From: Siphonodentalium dalli
Lineage: Eukaryota > Mollusca > Scaphopoda > Gadilida > Siphonodentaliidae
Length of the DNA stretch: 64,000 bases
NCBI GenBank assembly: GCA_032622095.1
Contig: CP136062.1
Coordinates: forward strand, 129,907,282-129,971,281
Direction of reading: 5' to 3'
In this document: one piece after another, positions 22,827-34,760 of the stretch
Position numbering within the stretch: position 1 is the stretch's first letter
How the letters are laid out: each line of letters begins with the position of its first letter
Position numbers and translations under genes: made by a program
Notes under the pieces: generated by a model
Seen by the model: the letters and a program-made list of their open reading frames with translations, nothing else
The model's database searches: none
Told to the model about the DNA's origin: nothing

Positions 22827-24269
22827 CAGGGTTTCCGCGAGGGGAAAATTAATGAGTCCGTATTGGGGAAACACATAACGCGACGGGACGACCATGGTTC
22901 GTCCCGTCGGGCGAAAATTTTGTTATTTGACACTGAAAAGTAGCAATTTCCTTGCACATAAGAGTCTCACAAAGCAACCAAAGCTACGTATATATTACGC
23001 AAGTCAATCATTTCCGTGGGTGCATTAATTCTGTTGATGGTATCCAGATAATCAATCAACTAATTACGCACATAAGACTGCCGTCTGATTGAAGATTATA
23101 TATAAATGAACAAGCTACTAGTTATTGTTTACAAATTTATACAATAAGATTCCGATGAATCTAAACACTACAAAACATCTATGCATTGACCAATAATAGA
23201 TAGCAAGGAGAATTGAATAAAGTATTTCCTAGAATTGCAAGCAGCTTCTGTGAAAATGAAACTGACATGATATACGCTGTCAATCGTAAAACTATTTGTG
23301 CGCTGTGACGTCATACTGCAGGAGCTATTTATAGCGGCAAAATACGAATGGTAGCGACACAGGTATTTGGCACCAAAAAAAAATTAATAAAAAGAGATTT
23401 TTATTAAATTTAAAAACAAAAATTGTGCCTAATACCTGTGGGTAGGGACATCTTTCACTCGGAACGCGTAGCTTGTTCACTAGTCTCTATATATTAGTCC
23501 ATAAACTGACGACCGCAATTGCTTATTATGCGCATAGTCAACAAAATCCCAACGTGATTTATTTCACAGTAAAACGGAACCTGTCCCGAAATCAGTCTTT
23601 ATAGTGGGAATTCATAGTGACAAGTTAACAACACCATTCATTTGAACCATATTACATACATGGGTGATAAAGACAAACACATACGTACCCCCTCCCCAAT
23701 ATGGAGATAATGTCAAAGGACGGTAAATAATAGTTGCGTTGTCCCCAAGCACAATCAACGACGCACGTGTTCACATCTCCCGCCAAATTATATTTTATAA
23801 CACGTTGGCTAAAACTCCGTTCTATACCTCATGGACTCTGCAGGGGGACCCATTTATTATGTACCACCGTACGATAGCACGGGATCTCGGAGAGGAGCAG
23901 TTTCATTCATGAAAATCCCGTGCATAAAAATGTCCCGACTAAGAAATTCGGCGTTCTTTGATCAAATTATGTAATCCTACGATATCACGGGATTTTCGAG
24001 CATGAGTAGTTTCATCCCGTACACAAAAATATGCATATTCAGCAGTCCGACATTTTTTGATGTTACCGCGACATGCATTACGCTGTATCTAACGTCGCTA
24101 TTTGACCCGCTTTTTCACCAGTATTCTATTTAACACCCGAACTCCCGTTGTAACCGGAATTGTTTACGACATTGCGACTGACATTTGGTATATGTATGAA
24201 CCAAACAGATAATATGCGAGGGGAATGAGGCCGTCCTACGGACGCTGAGCCGTACTAACGGAAACCCTG
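22827..24269. mobile_element. Innermost hAT-like element
   Basis: Ends CAGGGTTTCCG at both termini in inverted orientation, with further pairing at gtccgta. The 8-bp flanks (aacaaact and ctgaaact) agree at 5 of 8 positions, so the duplication is decayed or the ends slightly misplaced. Inside are a perfect 11-bp-stem hairpin (cgacgggacga, 22883-22911), a hairpin around ggtatttggcac (about 23362-23441) and two related ~150-bp blocks at 23860-24060. Confidence 0.65.
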
Positions 24270-24517
24270 CTGAAACTAAAATATATATTAGTAGTGCGCA
24301 GCACTAGAATATCGATGTTTACGGGAGATCCGCACAGCATAAACAACACTTGCTTGCGAAACCTTCAGCGACGAATTAGGCACGATTAGCCCAAACATGT
24401 GTACTACAAGGTACTGAAGGCAGGTACTAGTATACTGTTGTTTAGTAATGTTTACTAGTGTTTGGGTATAGGTAGGTATGTATTAATCACAGTGGCTCCA
24501 CGATGTTACTTCAATTA

Positions 24518-24613
24518 TTTAATAAACAAATTAAATCGTCGTGATAGGACTAAAGTTAGAACTAAATGTCTCCAAATGTTCGATTTCCGTTTTTGTAGGT
24601 CTTCTGCCATCGC
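24518..24613 (-). pseudogene. Possible BED-type zinc finger start of a hAT transposase
   Basis: The minus frame starting at an ATG near 24613 reads MAEDLQKRKSNIWRHL and then degenerates. KRKSxIWRHF-type sequence opens many BED fingers of hAT transposases. The Cys and His ligands that should follow are not seen. Its position inside a hAT element supports the reading, but 16 residues are weak evidence. Confidence 0.35.
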
Positions 24614-25664
24614 TTTGAGACTAACTAATGATAATGACAAGGGGGGCAGTTTCAAGAAAACAGACAAACTATTGATGACGTAGTAAAAGTCTAGACTTGA
24701 TTGCTTTGATGTATGCCGCGGTGCGCGTGCAGCCGGAACGTCATGTAATGCCGCCAAAGGAAATTTGCATTGAATTTGTAGCAAGTGATTCGGAGACTGA
24801 CACAGTCACACAGAGTGTAGTTGCTGGTTTCATGTCTAGAAAAGCCGCCGGTGATCAAACAGGCATGTATTGTGGGGTATATGAATACACAATCAACTTT
24901 CCAAATCGCTTCTAAGCGGCTTCTTAATACTTACTCTCGTTACTTAACGAGAGGCCGATCACGATCGGCAGATGTTAACCCATCCCTTGGCGATAAAAAT
25001 TTAATATGATCGGATAAATGAGAGTTTTGGTGTTCAATTATAGAGTATACTGTTATGTACTATTATAGACAAATGTACATAACACAAATTATTGGAATTT
25101 ATGGGTCACTGGCATTTATATAAGAGAATGCACTGGTACAGAATCTGTAATGCTAAACCGCCACAGCCAGCAAGCCCATGGGTTAAATGTGTAGGTGTGA
25201 CCTGGACATGGAATACTTGGGTTAAGAGAGTCCAATTTAAGTTTACAATAATAATGTGTCCTAGTATACAGATAAGCAACCTCACCACTGACCCATTAAT
25301 ATCAATTATATAGCAGCACAGATGTCCATGTCTACTGTTAATAGCATGTGATGTTTATTGTTGAATCTTTATTTTAAATTAGATGCCATAGCCTTATGTA
25401 TCAGATTATTTGCACATTGGCATAAGTCCAAAGGCAATTGGTGAATTGGATTTAATGTTGCTCCAAACAGATTTACCAGTACATAACACAAGATTTTGGA
25501 CCGATTTAATCAAATTTGGTGTGGTGATTCGGGGTACCCTTGGCAGAGTTATATTAATGGTGTTAGCTTTTAAATTTTTTTTAACTTATTTAAAAAAATT
25601 AAAGGGACACATTGGAAATCTTTTTATCATAATCATCAATATCTAAATGAAAACAAATGACAAT

Positions 25665-26095
25665 GTCAATGACATTTTTTTTATTATTATTATAAAAGTT
25701 AAAAATAAATTTTAAAAAAAATCGATTCAATTTTTCAATTTTTTTTCGAAAAAGGGTCATAACTCCTTTAAAATTAATCGGATCAAACCCATATTCGAAC
25801 TCGATTTGTATTTTGGGCTGTGAAACTCACATACCAAATTTGGTTCCAATCAGATAAAAAATGTTTGAGTTATGGCAGAATGCGTGAATTATAAGTTGAA
25901 AAAGGGCCATAACTCTGTAACAAAATCTCGGATCAAACCCAAATTCGAACTCGATCTGTATTTTGGGCTGAGAAACCCATATACAAAATTTGGTTTCGAT
26001 CGGATAAAAAATGTTTGAGTTATCGCATTACTTGTAAAGTGTCTACGGACAGACAGACGGACAGACAGACGGACCAACGACGAGTGGTCAATCCG
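25665..26095. repeat. Duplicated block ending in a GACA/GACG run
   Basis: Two related units of about 150 bp (around 25750-25890 and 25900-26030) share ataactc, ggatcaaaccca, ttcgaactcgat and tttgggctg phrases. They are followed by a gacagacagacgg run. It resembles the ends of dispersed repeats elsewhere in the window. Confidence 0.6.
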
Positions 26096-26573
26096 GGCAA
26101 CGACACTATGTTTACCATACTATGGTATGGGTAAACATAAAAATGATTTTGGCAACATTTACACAGAGTACTACGATGATAGTACGGTCGTTATCAATAG
26201 TACGGTTATCCGGTTGTGGCCTCCTCCAACCGGTTGACACGCGTAACCGAACCGTCCCAGCACTAGTTCACACGATGCTAAGAAACAAAATGGCGATACT
26301 AGTATGGTGAACAAAATTTTAAACTCCGTTAATTTGGCATCCGAAATGATTTTATCGCTGCAGAGTTGTAGCTGAGTATGTTATTTATAGGAAACAGGCG
26401 ACATATGACCGGTGTTTTGTGTTTAGTGCTTTTATTTGAGATATGTTTGTCTGGCCATTTGGTAATACTTTCATAACTTTTGTTCATTAGATTAGGATAC
26501 CGATTTATAAATTTGATTAAAACCTTATTTTTGGGACTTTATTATTATGTCCAGTAACTGTGATAGAACATAC

Positions 26574-26990
26574 AGTTTTTATCTTATCATCAGCATCATC
26601 CGAGTTGTAGACATCAGTATCACTCCCACTGCCACCAGAAGCAGCTTTATTTGACACCGTTGGGTGTGAGAATTCTGCGAAGTGAAGCAAGTTTTTTCTA
26701 TAACATGATGCCCCATATTTGCAAGGTGGTATATCAGATGTAGAAGATGATGTCGTCGTTATACTTATAGAGTTTGCGGCTTTCACAAGTTTCGGAGAAT
26801 CCTGTGCTTTTGATGTTGATGGTTTATCTGCAGTATCATCACTACTAGTATCACTATCACTACCACTATCTGGATGCAAAAATTCCTCAAAATGTTTTGG
26901 ATTTTTTCTATAGCACCTTGCTCCGTAAGGGCATTCCGGTCTGTCGCCCGTTTTGGCTTTTTTGGATGGACTGGGTCCAGAATCAGCCAT
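26574..26990 (-). CDS. PBZ-PARP gene, exon 1 (two PBZ zinc fingers)
   Basis: Residues 1-139. The start is the ATG at 26990, chosen because it has A at -3 and G at +4 and begins a serine/lysine-rich N-terminus with a likely nuclear signal (SKKAK). Two copies of the PBZ pattern C-x5-C-x6-H-x5-H follow: C20, C26, H33, H39 and C90, C96, H103, H109, each with the CYRKN core and a closing HP. Fingers of this type in APLF and CHFR bind poly(ADP-ribose). The linkers are rich in Ser and Asp. The exon ends with the donor ACT|gtatgt in phase 0. The frame stays open upstream to 27053, and a pyrimidine-poor but usable AG lies at 27054-27055, so the ATG may sit in a second exon behind a 5' UTR intron; that part is uncertain. 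Confidence 0.9.
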
Positions 26991-27053
26991 ATTTTGTTTT
27001 GATCTGTCCAGGCTGTTGACGTTTTTGTCAGACACAAAATTAAAATAGAACAC

Positions 27054-27450
27054 CTGATATGAATAAAATCACTTAATCTATGATAATATCATGAGAACTA
27101 AGTTCATATTATTGCATGTTAAAACCGAAAAAAACAACAGTTGTCCGAACACGTCCGGTGTTTGTTTACAAGAACCCGGAAATAGAAATCGGTGGCTGGT
27201 AAAATATCAACTTCACAAACCTGTAGCTAAAATACCGGACAAGGAACGTAATAGAAATGTTTTTCCTACATTATAGAGTTATCTTTCATTAACAACCATC
27301 AAACTTTCAGGCCATGAGCGTGTTTTCGAAAAATTGACGCGACTGCAACTTTCGAGCCCTCTTCAGTTATATTCTTAAATTACAAGATATCTTACGGGTG
27401 TGCGATTTCTGTTTCTGTTTGGTCACGGCCCTGATGTCCGTGAAAATGCG
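27054..27450. promoter_or_regulatory. 5' flank of the PBZ-PARP gene
   Basis: Sequence upstream of exon 1 on the minus strand. No TATA box or other core promoter element stands out at a position I can defend. An AG at 27054-27055 could end a 5' UTR intron, which would place the promoter further right. No ORF in either strand looks real. Confidence 0.3.
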
Positions 27451-28737
27451 GTTAATTCCGTTACCATTTTAGGGGGTGTGATTATATGCGGGGTGTGATT
27501 ATATGCGTCTCAGAACGATTTCCAACAAGTCGAATTAGCATTTACCCTGTTGCCTTTAAGTCTTTTAAAATGTTCAACTCCAAGTTTAGTTCCAAAAAGC
27601 GGGCAGGGATCAAATGCAGTTGCCAATATAGATATTTTTAAGGGTGTTAACTAATTCCGTTACCGTCATATTATCAAAATGAAACACATTGTTGACACTG
27701 GCATATAGCTATTAAATGTATTGAAGCAATGTGGTCACATATAATACTAAGAGGGGTTGCCTCACTAAGTCATCTGTTCACATATATGTTCTGATATCCA
27801 AGATGTTAATTTCGTTACCGTTAATTCCGTTACCGGTACCTGTTTTAAAGATTACTGATGCACAATCTACAACGCTATATATATGAGCATGCATAGAAGC
27901 TACCGCTATGCGACTAGTTATACACATAACCTTATTAATGTATCTTGATAAATTGTTTACAGACAAATAATACCGTACGTGATATTGTCCATGCCGTTAA
28001 GTGAACTATTATTATCCTTATATCTGGTTCTAGAACTCACAATGTACTCATATTTAACCATCAACTGTATAGTTTCTTGGTCCAATGCCTGTTCGTATTG
28101 CACCGTCAAAGTTCAAACATAAATGGTAACGGAATTAACATAATGGTAAATTTTCACCGTAAACATTCTGTTTTTAGTAGGTACATGTTATCTCATTATT
28201 TCCATATTTGTATTGTGGTGTCGAGTTTGTCAGTCTATCCATGAACCGGTACCTTAATTCAGATCACCTGGAATGAGGTAGCCAATACCATCCACGAACT
28301 ATACTAATAAAGAGGCAGTGTAAAAGAAAATAGTTTACCCATCAAAAGCTGCTAATTCCGTTACCACAATGGTAATAAATCGCACCAATGTATGAAATAC
28401 ATCAGGATAATATACATCGTTCCCGACGCTACGACCCCACACTTTAGACTGTACACTTGAAGATATATTTAAAAATAAAACTTACATATACGATGATTAT
28501 ACCCTGGACAATCATGATCACATTGAAGTGATTGAATTCAGCACAAAATCACGCTGAAATTTAGCTATAAAGCCTTCAAATGAAGTACATGTTAGGTCAC
28601 ACAAAGATTATTTGAAACATGAAAAAGAAAAATTGTAACTGTTAAACCCTTTAGATGAATTAACCTGATAAGTGAATATGTACAGACAATTGAGACACTC
28701 GATCTTGATTGAGTTATGTGATGGTAATGGAATTAAC
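27451..28737. repeat. Dispersed motif cluster GTTAATTCCGTTACC
   Basis: Seven matches to the 13-15-bp motif lie in 1.3 kb of otherwise unrepeated DNA: plus orientation at 27451, 27652, 27805 (one change), 27820 and 28353; minus orientation at 28125 and 28723 (one change). Two are directly adjacent at 27805-27834. Spacing is irregular. No terminal inverted repeats were found around the cluster. Repeated short motifs in both orientations are typical of transposase-binding subterminal regions, but the function here is unknown. Confidence 0.7.
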
Positions 28738-29660
28738 ATATGGGCTTTTCCGCTATCTATATCAATGGACCATGCAAATTAACCATGATCTTCATTTGCT
28801 GGTCCTACAAATTTGGCAAATGTTCACATATGACATATAGATTCCTGACACCAAATTTTTTTTCAACGGGAATTATATTTTTGCAAAAAATGGCTCGCAA
28901 TGTGGCCCTGTAAGGAACTTCCGCCCATATAGGTTACATACAGTACCATACCCGGGATATGTGACTGATGCAAATATAAATCAATCAAACAGAATGAAAA
29001 ATGACTAGCCTTAAATTGTTTTATATATGTATTATCATCATTATGCATTATCATTTATCATAATAAGAAATGTATTGATTTTTTTTCTTCATCATTTTCA
29101 TTTGTTTTTGCATGAATTCAGGCGGAATCGTAATATGCAGCTCAATGCCAATATCTCAACAAGCAGGCACGGCATCCGAATGGAGTATCAATGGATATAT
29201 ATTTTCAACGGGCATTTCGCTATATAAAAACCTGAATGTATAGGTACAGCATAATTAATGTGTGACCCATATGGTTCACTCGCGAACTCGTGCCTAAACA
29301 CTAACCCCATCCCAACATGGACTATCTATACCACGAAGCCTCTTAGTTGAGTCATAGTTGACCGCTCTATATTGTTGCCATATCAGGAACATATTAATAT
29401 TTGGAGAAACGGTCTTTATTGTTCTATTCCCAAAGGATTCTGGGTTAAAATTGGGCAGCTATCTATACCACGAAGAGACTCGTTGTCGTTATCGCATGGT
29501 TTCGTGCTAAAACCTACCCAGGATCTGGACCTTCCAGATGTGCAAAAAATAACACAGCATCTAAGTCTCGTTCGACTGCGGCAGCCATGCCCAAAACGGG
29601 TGCAATGCCCATTTAAATTCCGTTAAATTTGACTCCAAAATCAGAAACAAATATAGGCTA
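28738..29660. other. Intergenic sequence without recognised element
   Basis: No credible ORF, RNA gene or repeat, apart from a short repeated phrase ctatctataccacgaag at about 29323 and 29459. Confidence 0.45.
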
Positions 29661-30839
29661 GAGAATGGTACGGAAGACCAGTATACTGTCAGGTAGAATT
29701 TTGTCAAAAATCGAATATTCTATAGATAAAAAGTCGATAATTCTAGATAAAAAGTCGAAAATTCGAGATAATAACTCGAACTATACGGAAGCCCGCCAGT
29801 TATAGGGTTACGGTCATGGTTGTGGTTATACATATATAGGGTCCTGTCCCGACCCGACCCGGTTAGAATCAGGATCACGGTTAGAATTACGGTCCTGGCC
29901 GTCTCCTCTTGGTTATAGGGTCAGGGTTTGGGTTAGGGTTCTGTCCCGATTACGTTTAGATTTAGCCTGAGTCCCATCCCGACCCGTACTTTCGCATTTA
30001 TCGTTATATCTTATACTAACAGGGTTACCCATCGTTGTCCAAGTTAAAATGGTGTGAAACCCTCAAGAGTGGACATTTGTTGGGAATGGAGAATACGCTT
30101 TATCAAAAGTTCTCATAAATTGTATATCCACTTGGATTCACAAAGCGCCATTCTTATACATGGATTATAAGTGGTGGCTCACAAGTTGTTGAAGTGATTG
30201 TCATTTTGTTTATCTCGAATAACTCGCCCCACCTATAAAGAAGTATTTATTTACAAATGTGCGCTCATCAGACGTTAGCATTTTTTTAAATTGTATCGTC
30301 GAAGTATAGTTGGAATTGAAGTTCGTTTATTTGTTTGGTTTTAAATATTGTTATTAGGATCGCAAAAAATAAAATACGACAACTGTGTTTTGCATATAAA
30401 TGTATAAATACATCTAGTGGGTTAGACTAAGATTTCGAGGACACCTGGTTATATCATATCTCCATGAAGATACAGCTTTTTTAAAGAAATGTCCAGTTGC
30501 TCCTCTGTTCATAGTGCTGTACTGGCTAATTATTCTCAGTTTAAAATAAATATTGCTATATATCAGCTGCATGTTCCGAACACAGAGCGAAATTTAAGTT
30601 TTTTATGTTAGGCTATGAGTCTGTTCTAAACAAAATCATCTGTATAGTGCACATATACCCGTGTTAGATACCAGTGTTGGAGGATCCTGAAAAGTGATCT
30701 GCTACCGACTGAAAAACTATGTGACTGCACACTGTGACCACTATTGTTGAACATGCCTTCTACATATTTCCACCTCTCTTGACAAATAGTATTTTTTGTG
30801 CGGAAAATATCTTGAATGAGACAGACTAAAAGGTGTTAT

Positions 30840-32250
30840 AATAGAGCCATTCTAACATATCATCCGCTGATGGTTCGCAAGGTCCCTCATTGTGCAAGAA
30901 TATATGTATCTCTTAAATAGATTGATACCTATACTTTTGATGCACTCTTCTGTGTCATCTGTTTTTGTTAGCACACTATATGAAGGCCCTGATAATATAT
31001 AATTGTTCAAGTAGCTTAATTTATCAATGGTAGTACCCCTCCTCTCCACATCCCTGAGCCAAACAACACCAAATGTGGCGTCTTTAACCCATAGTATTTG
31101 ATTCTTCGTATCATTGACGAACAATGTTTATGAAAATGATGGAAATTAATTGTATCAGATTTGATGTCCCTCCCATCCCCATTCATGGCTCTCACGGCGT
31201 CACTTTTGACATATTTAAACCACGTCAATCAGACTCCTGGAATAATGATGATGATTTGTATCAATTTGGTAGAAACGGCGCTAGAAATATTTGTTTTATC
31301 AAATTTTGTTCCCCTCTCCCCTCTGTGACTCGAGCGGCGCCACATAATGGACATGATTATGTATAAGATTGGTGGAAATCGGCGACAAAACTATTTCATC
31401 ATTTTTGCTGCTCCTGCCAATTTTCTGCCCCTGCCGCTAACAGAATCACTTTAGATGATTTTGACCACCATTATCGCCGAGTTACCATGTTAGACCCCAT
31501 TGGTCCCTCGTGAAGTTATATAGAACACAGACAGGCAGACATTCGCAAATACAGGTGCCAGTTTTGACATATTTAAACCATTCAATTAGATTTATTATGA
31601 AGATGAATATATATACAACTGATGGAAATCAGCGACTAAACAAAGTCTTATCAAATTTAGTGCCCCCCTCCCATTTCACACCCAAACGGCACCAATTTGG
31701 CGTAAATCACACAATTAGACTCCTGATATCATGGACGTGATTATGTATAAGTTTGGTGGTAATGGGCAAATAAACAAATTCTTTTTGTAATTTAGTACCA
31801 CCCCCCCTATCTCACACACACACGGGACCAATTTGGCGTAAATCAATAGCACAATTAGATTCCGTGTATCATGTGGAAGAATTCGTATCAGTTTGGTGGA
31901 AATTGGCGCTGAACATGTTTATCAATGTTGGTGTCCCTCTCCCTTTCTGTGCACCCCTGACTCGAACGGCGCCACTTCTTTTGACATAATTGAACCACAC
32001 CATTTGATTCCTCATATCATGGAGATGATTACGTATAAGTTTAATGGAAATTAGCGACAATAATGTGTGCTGATCCTCCCCCTTTTATGCCCCTGACAAC
32101 AACAGCGTCACTTTATAAAATTCTAACCGCACCATTATCTTCCTCGTAAAAAGATACCCCCGTTAGACCCCCCCCCTTAGTGTCATCTAGAATGTTCCCC
32201 GTGAATTTCTATAGAACACAGACAGACATTTGCAAATATAGATATAGATT
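30840..32250 (+). repeat. Internally repeated block, copy 1
   Basis: Begins near a ggtccctcattgtgc phrase and contains several 110-150-bp units with atgattatgtataagtttgg, ggtggaaatc and a gcccctctcccc phrase. It ends with a tttctatagaacacagacag phrase. Frames are open in places because of composition, but no protein domain is seen. Confidence 0.6.
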
Positions 32251-32289
32251 TTGTGAGGGTAAAGGGTTGATTCCCCCCCCCCCTTCAAA

Positions 32290-33300
32290 TTGAGAGCTTC
32301 ATGAATTCCGTTCCCAGTTCCCATGCAGTTCCCTATTCTCCTAAAATTGCACTTTTCGTTACTAAATCGGCTGCGTAGCCAGAGTCATGGTGGCCACCCG
32401 GGAATCCTTGTATTTTCATGCGGTGCCACCCATCGGGCATCTATAGGAAAGTCACGCGGCCATGCAGCCCCTTCCAAATTTTCGAAAATTGGGCTGAAGT
32501 CGTGCATGGGGTGTCAAAATAGCACTTTTCGTTACTATATCGGATGCGTAGCCAGAGTCATGGTGGCCACCCGGGAATCCTTGTATTTTCGTGCGGTGCC
32601 ACCCAGCGGGCATCTATAGGAAAGTCACGCGACCATGCAGCCCCTTCCAAATTTTTGAAAACTGGGCTGAAGTCGTGCATGGGTATGTCAAAATAGCACT
32701 TTTCGTTACTAAATCGGCTGCGTAGCCAGAGTCACGGTGGCCACACAGGAATCCTTGTATTTTCGAAAATTTGGAAGGGGCTGCGTGGTCGCGTGACTTT
32801 CCTATAGATGCCCGCTGGGTGGCACCGCACGAAAATACAAGGATTCCCGGGTGGCCACCATGACTCTGGCTACGCAGCCGATTTAGTAACGAAAAGTGAT
32901 ATTTTGACACCCCATTCACGACTTCAGCCCAATTTTCAAAAAATTGGAAGGGGCTGCATGGTCGCGTGACTTTCCTATAGATGCCCGCTGGGTGGCACCG
33001 CACGAAAATACAAGGATTCCCGGGTGGCCACCATGACTCTGGCTACGCAGCCGATTTAGTAACGAAAAGTGCTATTATTGACACCCCATGCACGACTTCA
33101 GCCCAATTTTCGAAAATTTGGAAGGGGCTGCATGGTCGCGTGACTTTCCTATAGATGCCAGCTGGGTGGCACCGCACGAAAATACAAGGATTCCCGGGTG
33201 GCCACCATGACTCTGGCTACGCAGCCGATTTAGTAACGAAAAGTGCAATTTTAGGAGAATAGGGAACTGGGAACTGGGAACGGAATTCATGGAGCTCAAA
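32290..33300. repeat. 1 kb palindrome built of 174-bp tandem units
   Basis: The forward arm (about 32297-32765) contains units starting at 32349, 32522 and 32696 (gcacttttcgttacta). The reverse arm (about 32766-33295) contains the same units inverted. The outer ends are inverted copies of catgaattccgttcccag. The unit length of about 174 bp is a multiple of three, which keeps artificial reading frames open through the array. These frames lack any known motif. Confidence 0.88.
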
Positions 33301-33785
33301 TAGAGATTGAGATTTTTTGACAATTCGCTAATGATAGAAATGACCAAATAGAACTCACAAAACAAAGTTTGGTTCCTTTTTAACCTGCCGGGATTATGCC
33401 AGGCAAGCCTGCCACAGTATAATTATGTATATGCGAGATAACCATACACTCCTAAAATGGAACAAGATATTTTCTTGAGAAACGATGTTAAGTATAAACA
33501 AGGCACATACTTTGATTGCTGGTGTCAGAGCCCGACCAAACACGTACAATGTATATAGCTTTTAACGGCAAACCAGAGTCATTCTCGAGTTGACAGAACC
33601 TGTCAGCAGTTGACGTTGTGGATGTTTTCAAAAGTGTCCGAGCCACTTGCTGTGGTCAGTTGTGTCGATTTTACACATAAACTGTCGTCACAAACACTTG
33701 CTGAGTACCATATCGACATGTCCTAGTACATTGGAGGCTGACGGTACTTCCAGTTCACGATAACATTTTGTTGACCATCGATATT
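33301..33785. other. Sequence between palindrome and second repeated block
   Basis: I see no gene or delimited repeat here. Confidence 0.4.
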
Positions 33786-33789
33786 GTTG

Positions 33790-34760
33790 GTTCATTTAGA
33801 AAGGTCCCTCATTGTGCGAGAATATACGTATATCTTAAAGAGAATGATAAATATATACTTTTAATGTTTTCTTCTATGTATCTGTTTTGCTAGCTCACTA
33901 TACTAGAATGCCCTGATTCTCGTCCCCATATGACATTTGAGAAGATATAATTGTTCAAATTACTTAATGCGGTCTTCATTTGTCGAGGTTGTGAAATTTT
34001 AACGCCAAAAACTCCTTAGAACGAATTATGGAGATGACTAAATATAACTGCTGTGTCACATTTTTATCAACGGTAGCGCCCTTCCTCTCTCCAACCATGA
34101 CCCAAACGGCGCCAATTTGGCGTCTTTGAATCACCAGATTACATTTCTCGTATCAAGGAACAGAATTTGTATCAATTTGGTGGAAATCGGCGCCAAAAAT
34201 ATTGTTATAAATTTTGGTGCCCCTCTCCCCTACAGTGCACCCATGACTCGAATGACGCCTTTTTTGACAGAATTACGCACCATAAGATATAGATTAATGG
34301 AGATGGTTATTTATCAGTTTGGTGGTTATGGACGACTAACTTGAGTACCCTTCCCCCATCTCTCATCCAAAACGGCACCAATTGGCGTCTTTGAATCACA
34401 CAATTAGATTCCTTGTATCATTTTGGTGGAATTTGGCGCTAAAAATGTTTTTTATCAATTTTGGTGCCCATCCCCCTTCCGTGGCGCCACTGTTGACATA
34501 TTTAAATCACACCATTTGATTCCTCATATCATGGAGATGATTATGTATAAGCTTGGTAGAAAACAGCGACAAAAGTTTTTGGTACCCCTCCCCCTTTTCT
34601 ACCCATAACAACAACAGTGTCACTTTAGAAAATTCTAACCCGCACCATTATCTTCCTCGTAAAAAGTTACCACTGTTAGACCCCTTTGGTGCCATCTTGA
34701 TGGTCCTCCCTCGAATTTCTATAGAACAGACATACATACAGACGTTCACAAATATAGACA
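33790..34760 (+). repeat. Internally repeated block, copy 2
   Basis: Direct, diverged copy of 30840-32250. It shares ggtccctcattgtgc near the start, ggcgccaatttggcgtc, atcatggagatgattatgta and the closing tttctatagaaca phrase. Confidence 0.6.

Larger units (their letters stand above)
22546..26265. mobile_element. hAT-type element nested in the intron 1 TIR element
   Basis: Ends TAGTGCTGGGACGGTTGGG and, from the right, TAGTGCTGGGACGGTTCGG. Perfect 8-bp flank GTTCACAC (22538-22545, 26266-26273). Length 3.7 kb, part of which is a further nested element (22827-24269). A short minus-strand ORF near 24614 may be a transposase remnant. Right-side content includes a duplicated ~150-bp block and a GACA/GACG-rich run (25740-26090). 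Confidence 0.85.
22150..26562. mobile_element. TIR element in intron 1, 11 bp from the splice donor, with nested hATs
   Basis: Ends CACAGTCACTGGACATAA and, from the right, CACAGTTACTGGACATAA. The inverted arms continue for about 290 bp (22150-22500 against 26280-26562). A 7-bp flank ATAGAAC is on both sides (22143-22149, 26563-26569), and the right one lies within the first 11 bases of intron 1. Most of the length is a later insertion (22546-26265); the original element is only about 0.69 kb, with no ORF. Confidence 0.8.
1..26990 (-). other. Gene locus: PBZ-PARP ADP-ribosyltransferase (5' six coding exons, 3' end outside window)
   Basis: Six exons on the minus strand read continuously through five introns with GT-AG borders and compatible phases (0, 0, 2, 2, 1, 0), giving 368 codons. 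Domain order: a basic patch near residues 9-13, PBZ zinc finger 1 (residues 20-40), an acidic/Ser linker, PBZ zinc finger 2 (90-110), a second acidic stretch, a Lys/Glu-rich coiled coil (about 160-205), a pre-catalytic region (206-282) and the N-terminal part of a PARP catalytic domain (283-368). PBZ fingers bind poly(ADP-ribose); PARP domains transfer ADP-ribose from NAD+. The inferred role is a nuclear enzyme recruited to, and adding to, ADP-ribose signals. The exon with the catalytic Glu and the stop codon lie left of position 1. The introns are 5.1, 4.6, 9.5, 1.7 and 4.8 kb and mostly transposon-derived. The gene looks intact as far as it goes. I cannot assign it to a named PARP. Confidence 0.88.

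Noticed and set aside
24697-24915. 72-codon plus frame inside the intron 1 hAT
   Set aside because: Acidic stretch but no transposase motif; overlaps a minus-strand frame with slightly better support.
27091-27276. 61-codon frame divergent from the PBZ-PARP gene
   Set aside because: Short, no motif; probably part of the 5' flank of the minus-strand gene and not a divergent gene.
29920-29945. ggttagggtt phrases like telomeric repeat
   Set aside because: Only one or two imperfect units inside a degenerate ggttatagggt region; not a telomere tract.
32614-33003. 129-codon frame and its relatives at 32323-32619 and 33075-33365
   Set aside because: Open only because the 174-bp repeat unit is a multiple of three; the same peptide appears from both strands of a palindrome.
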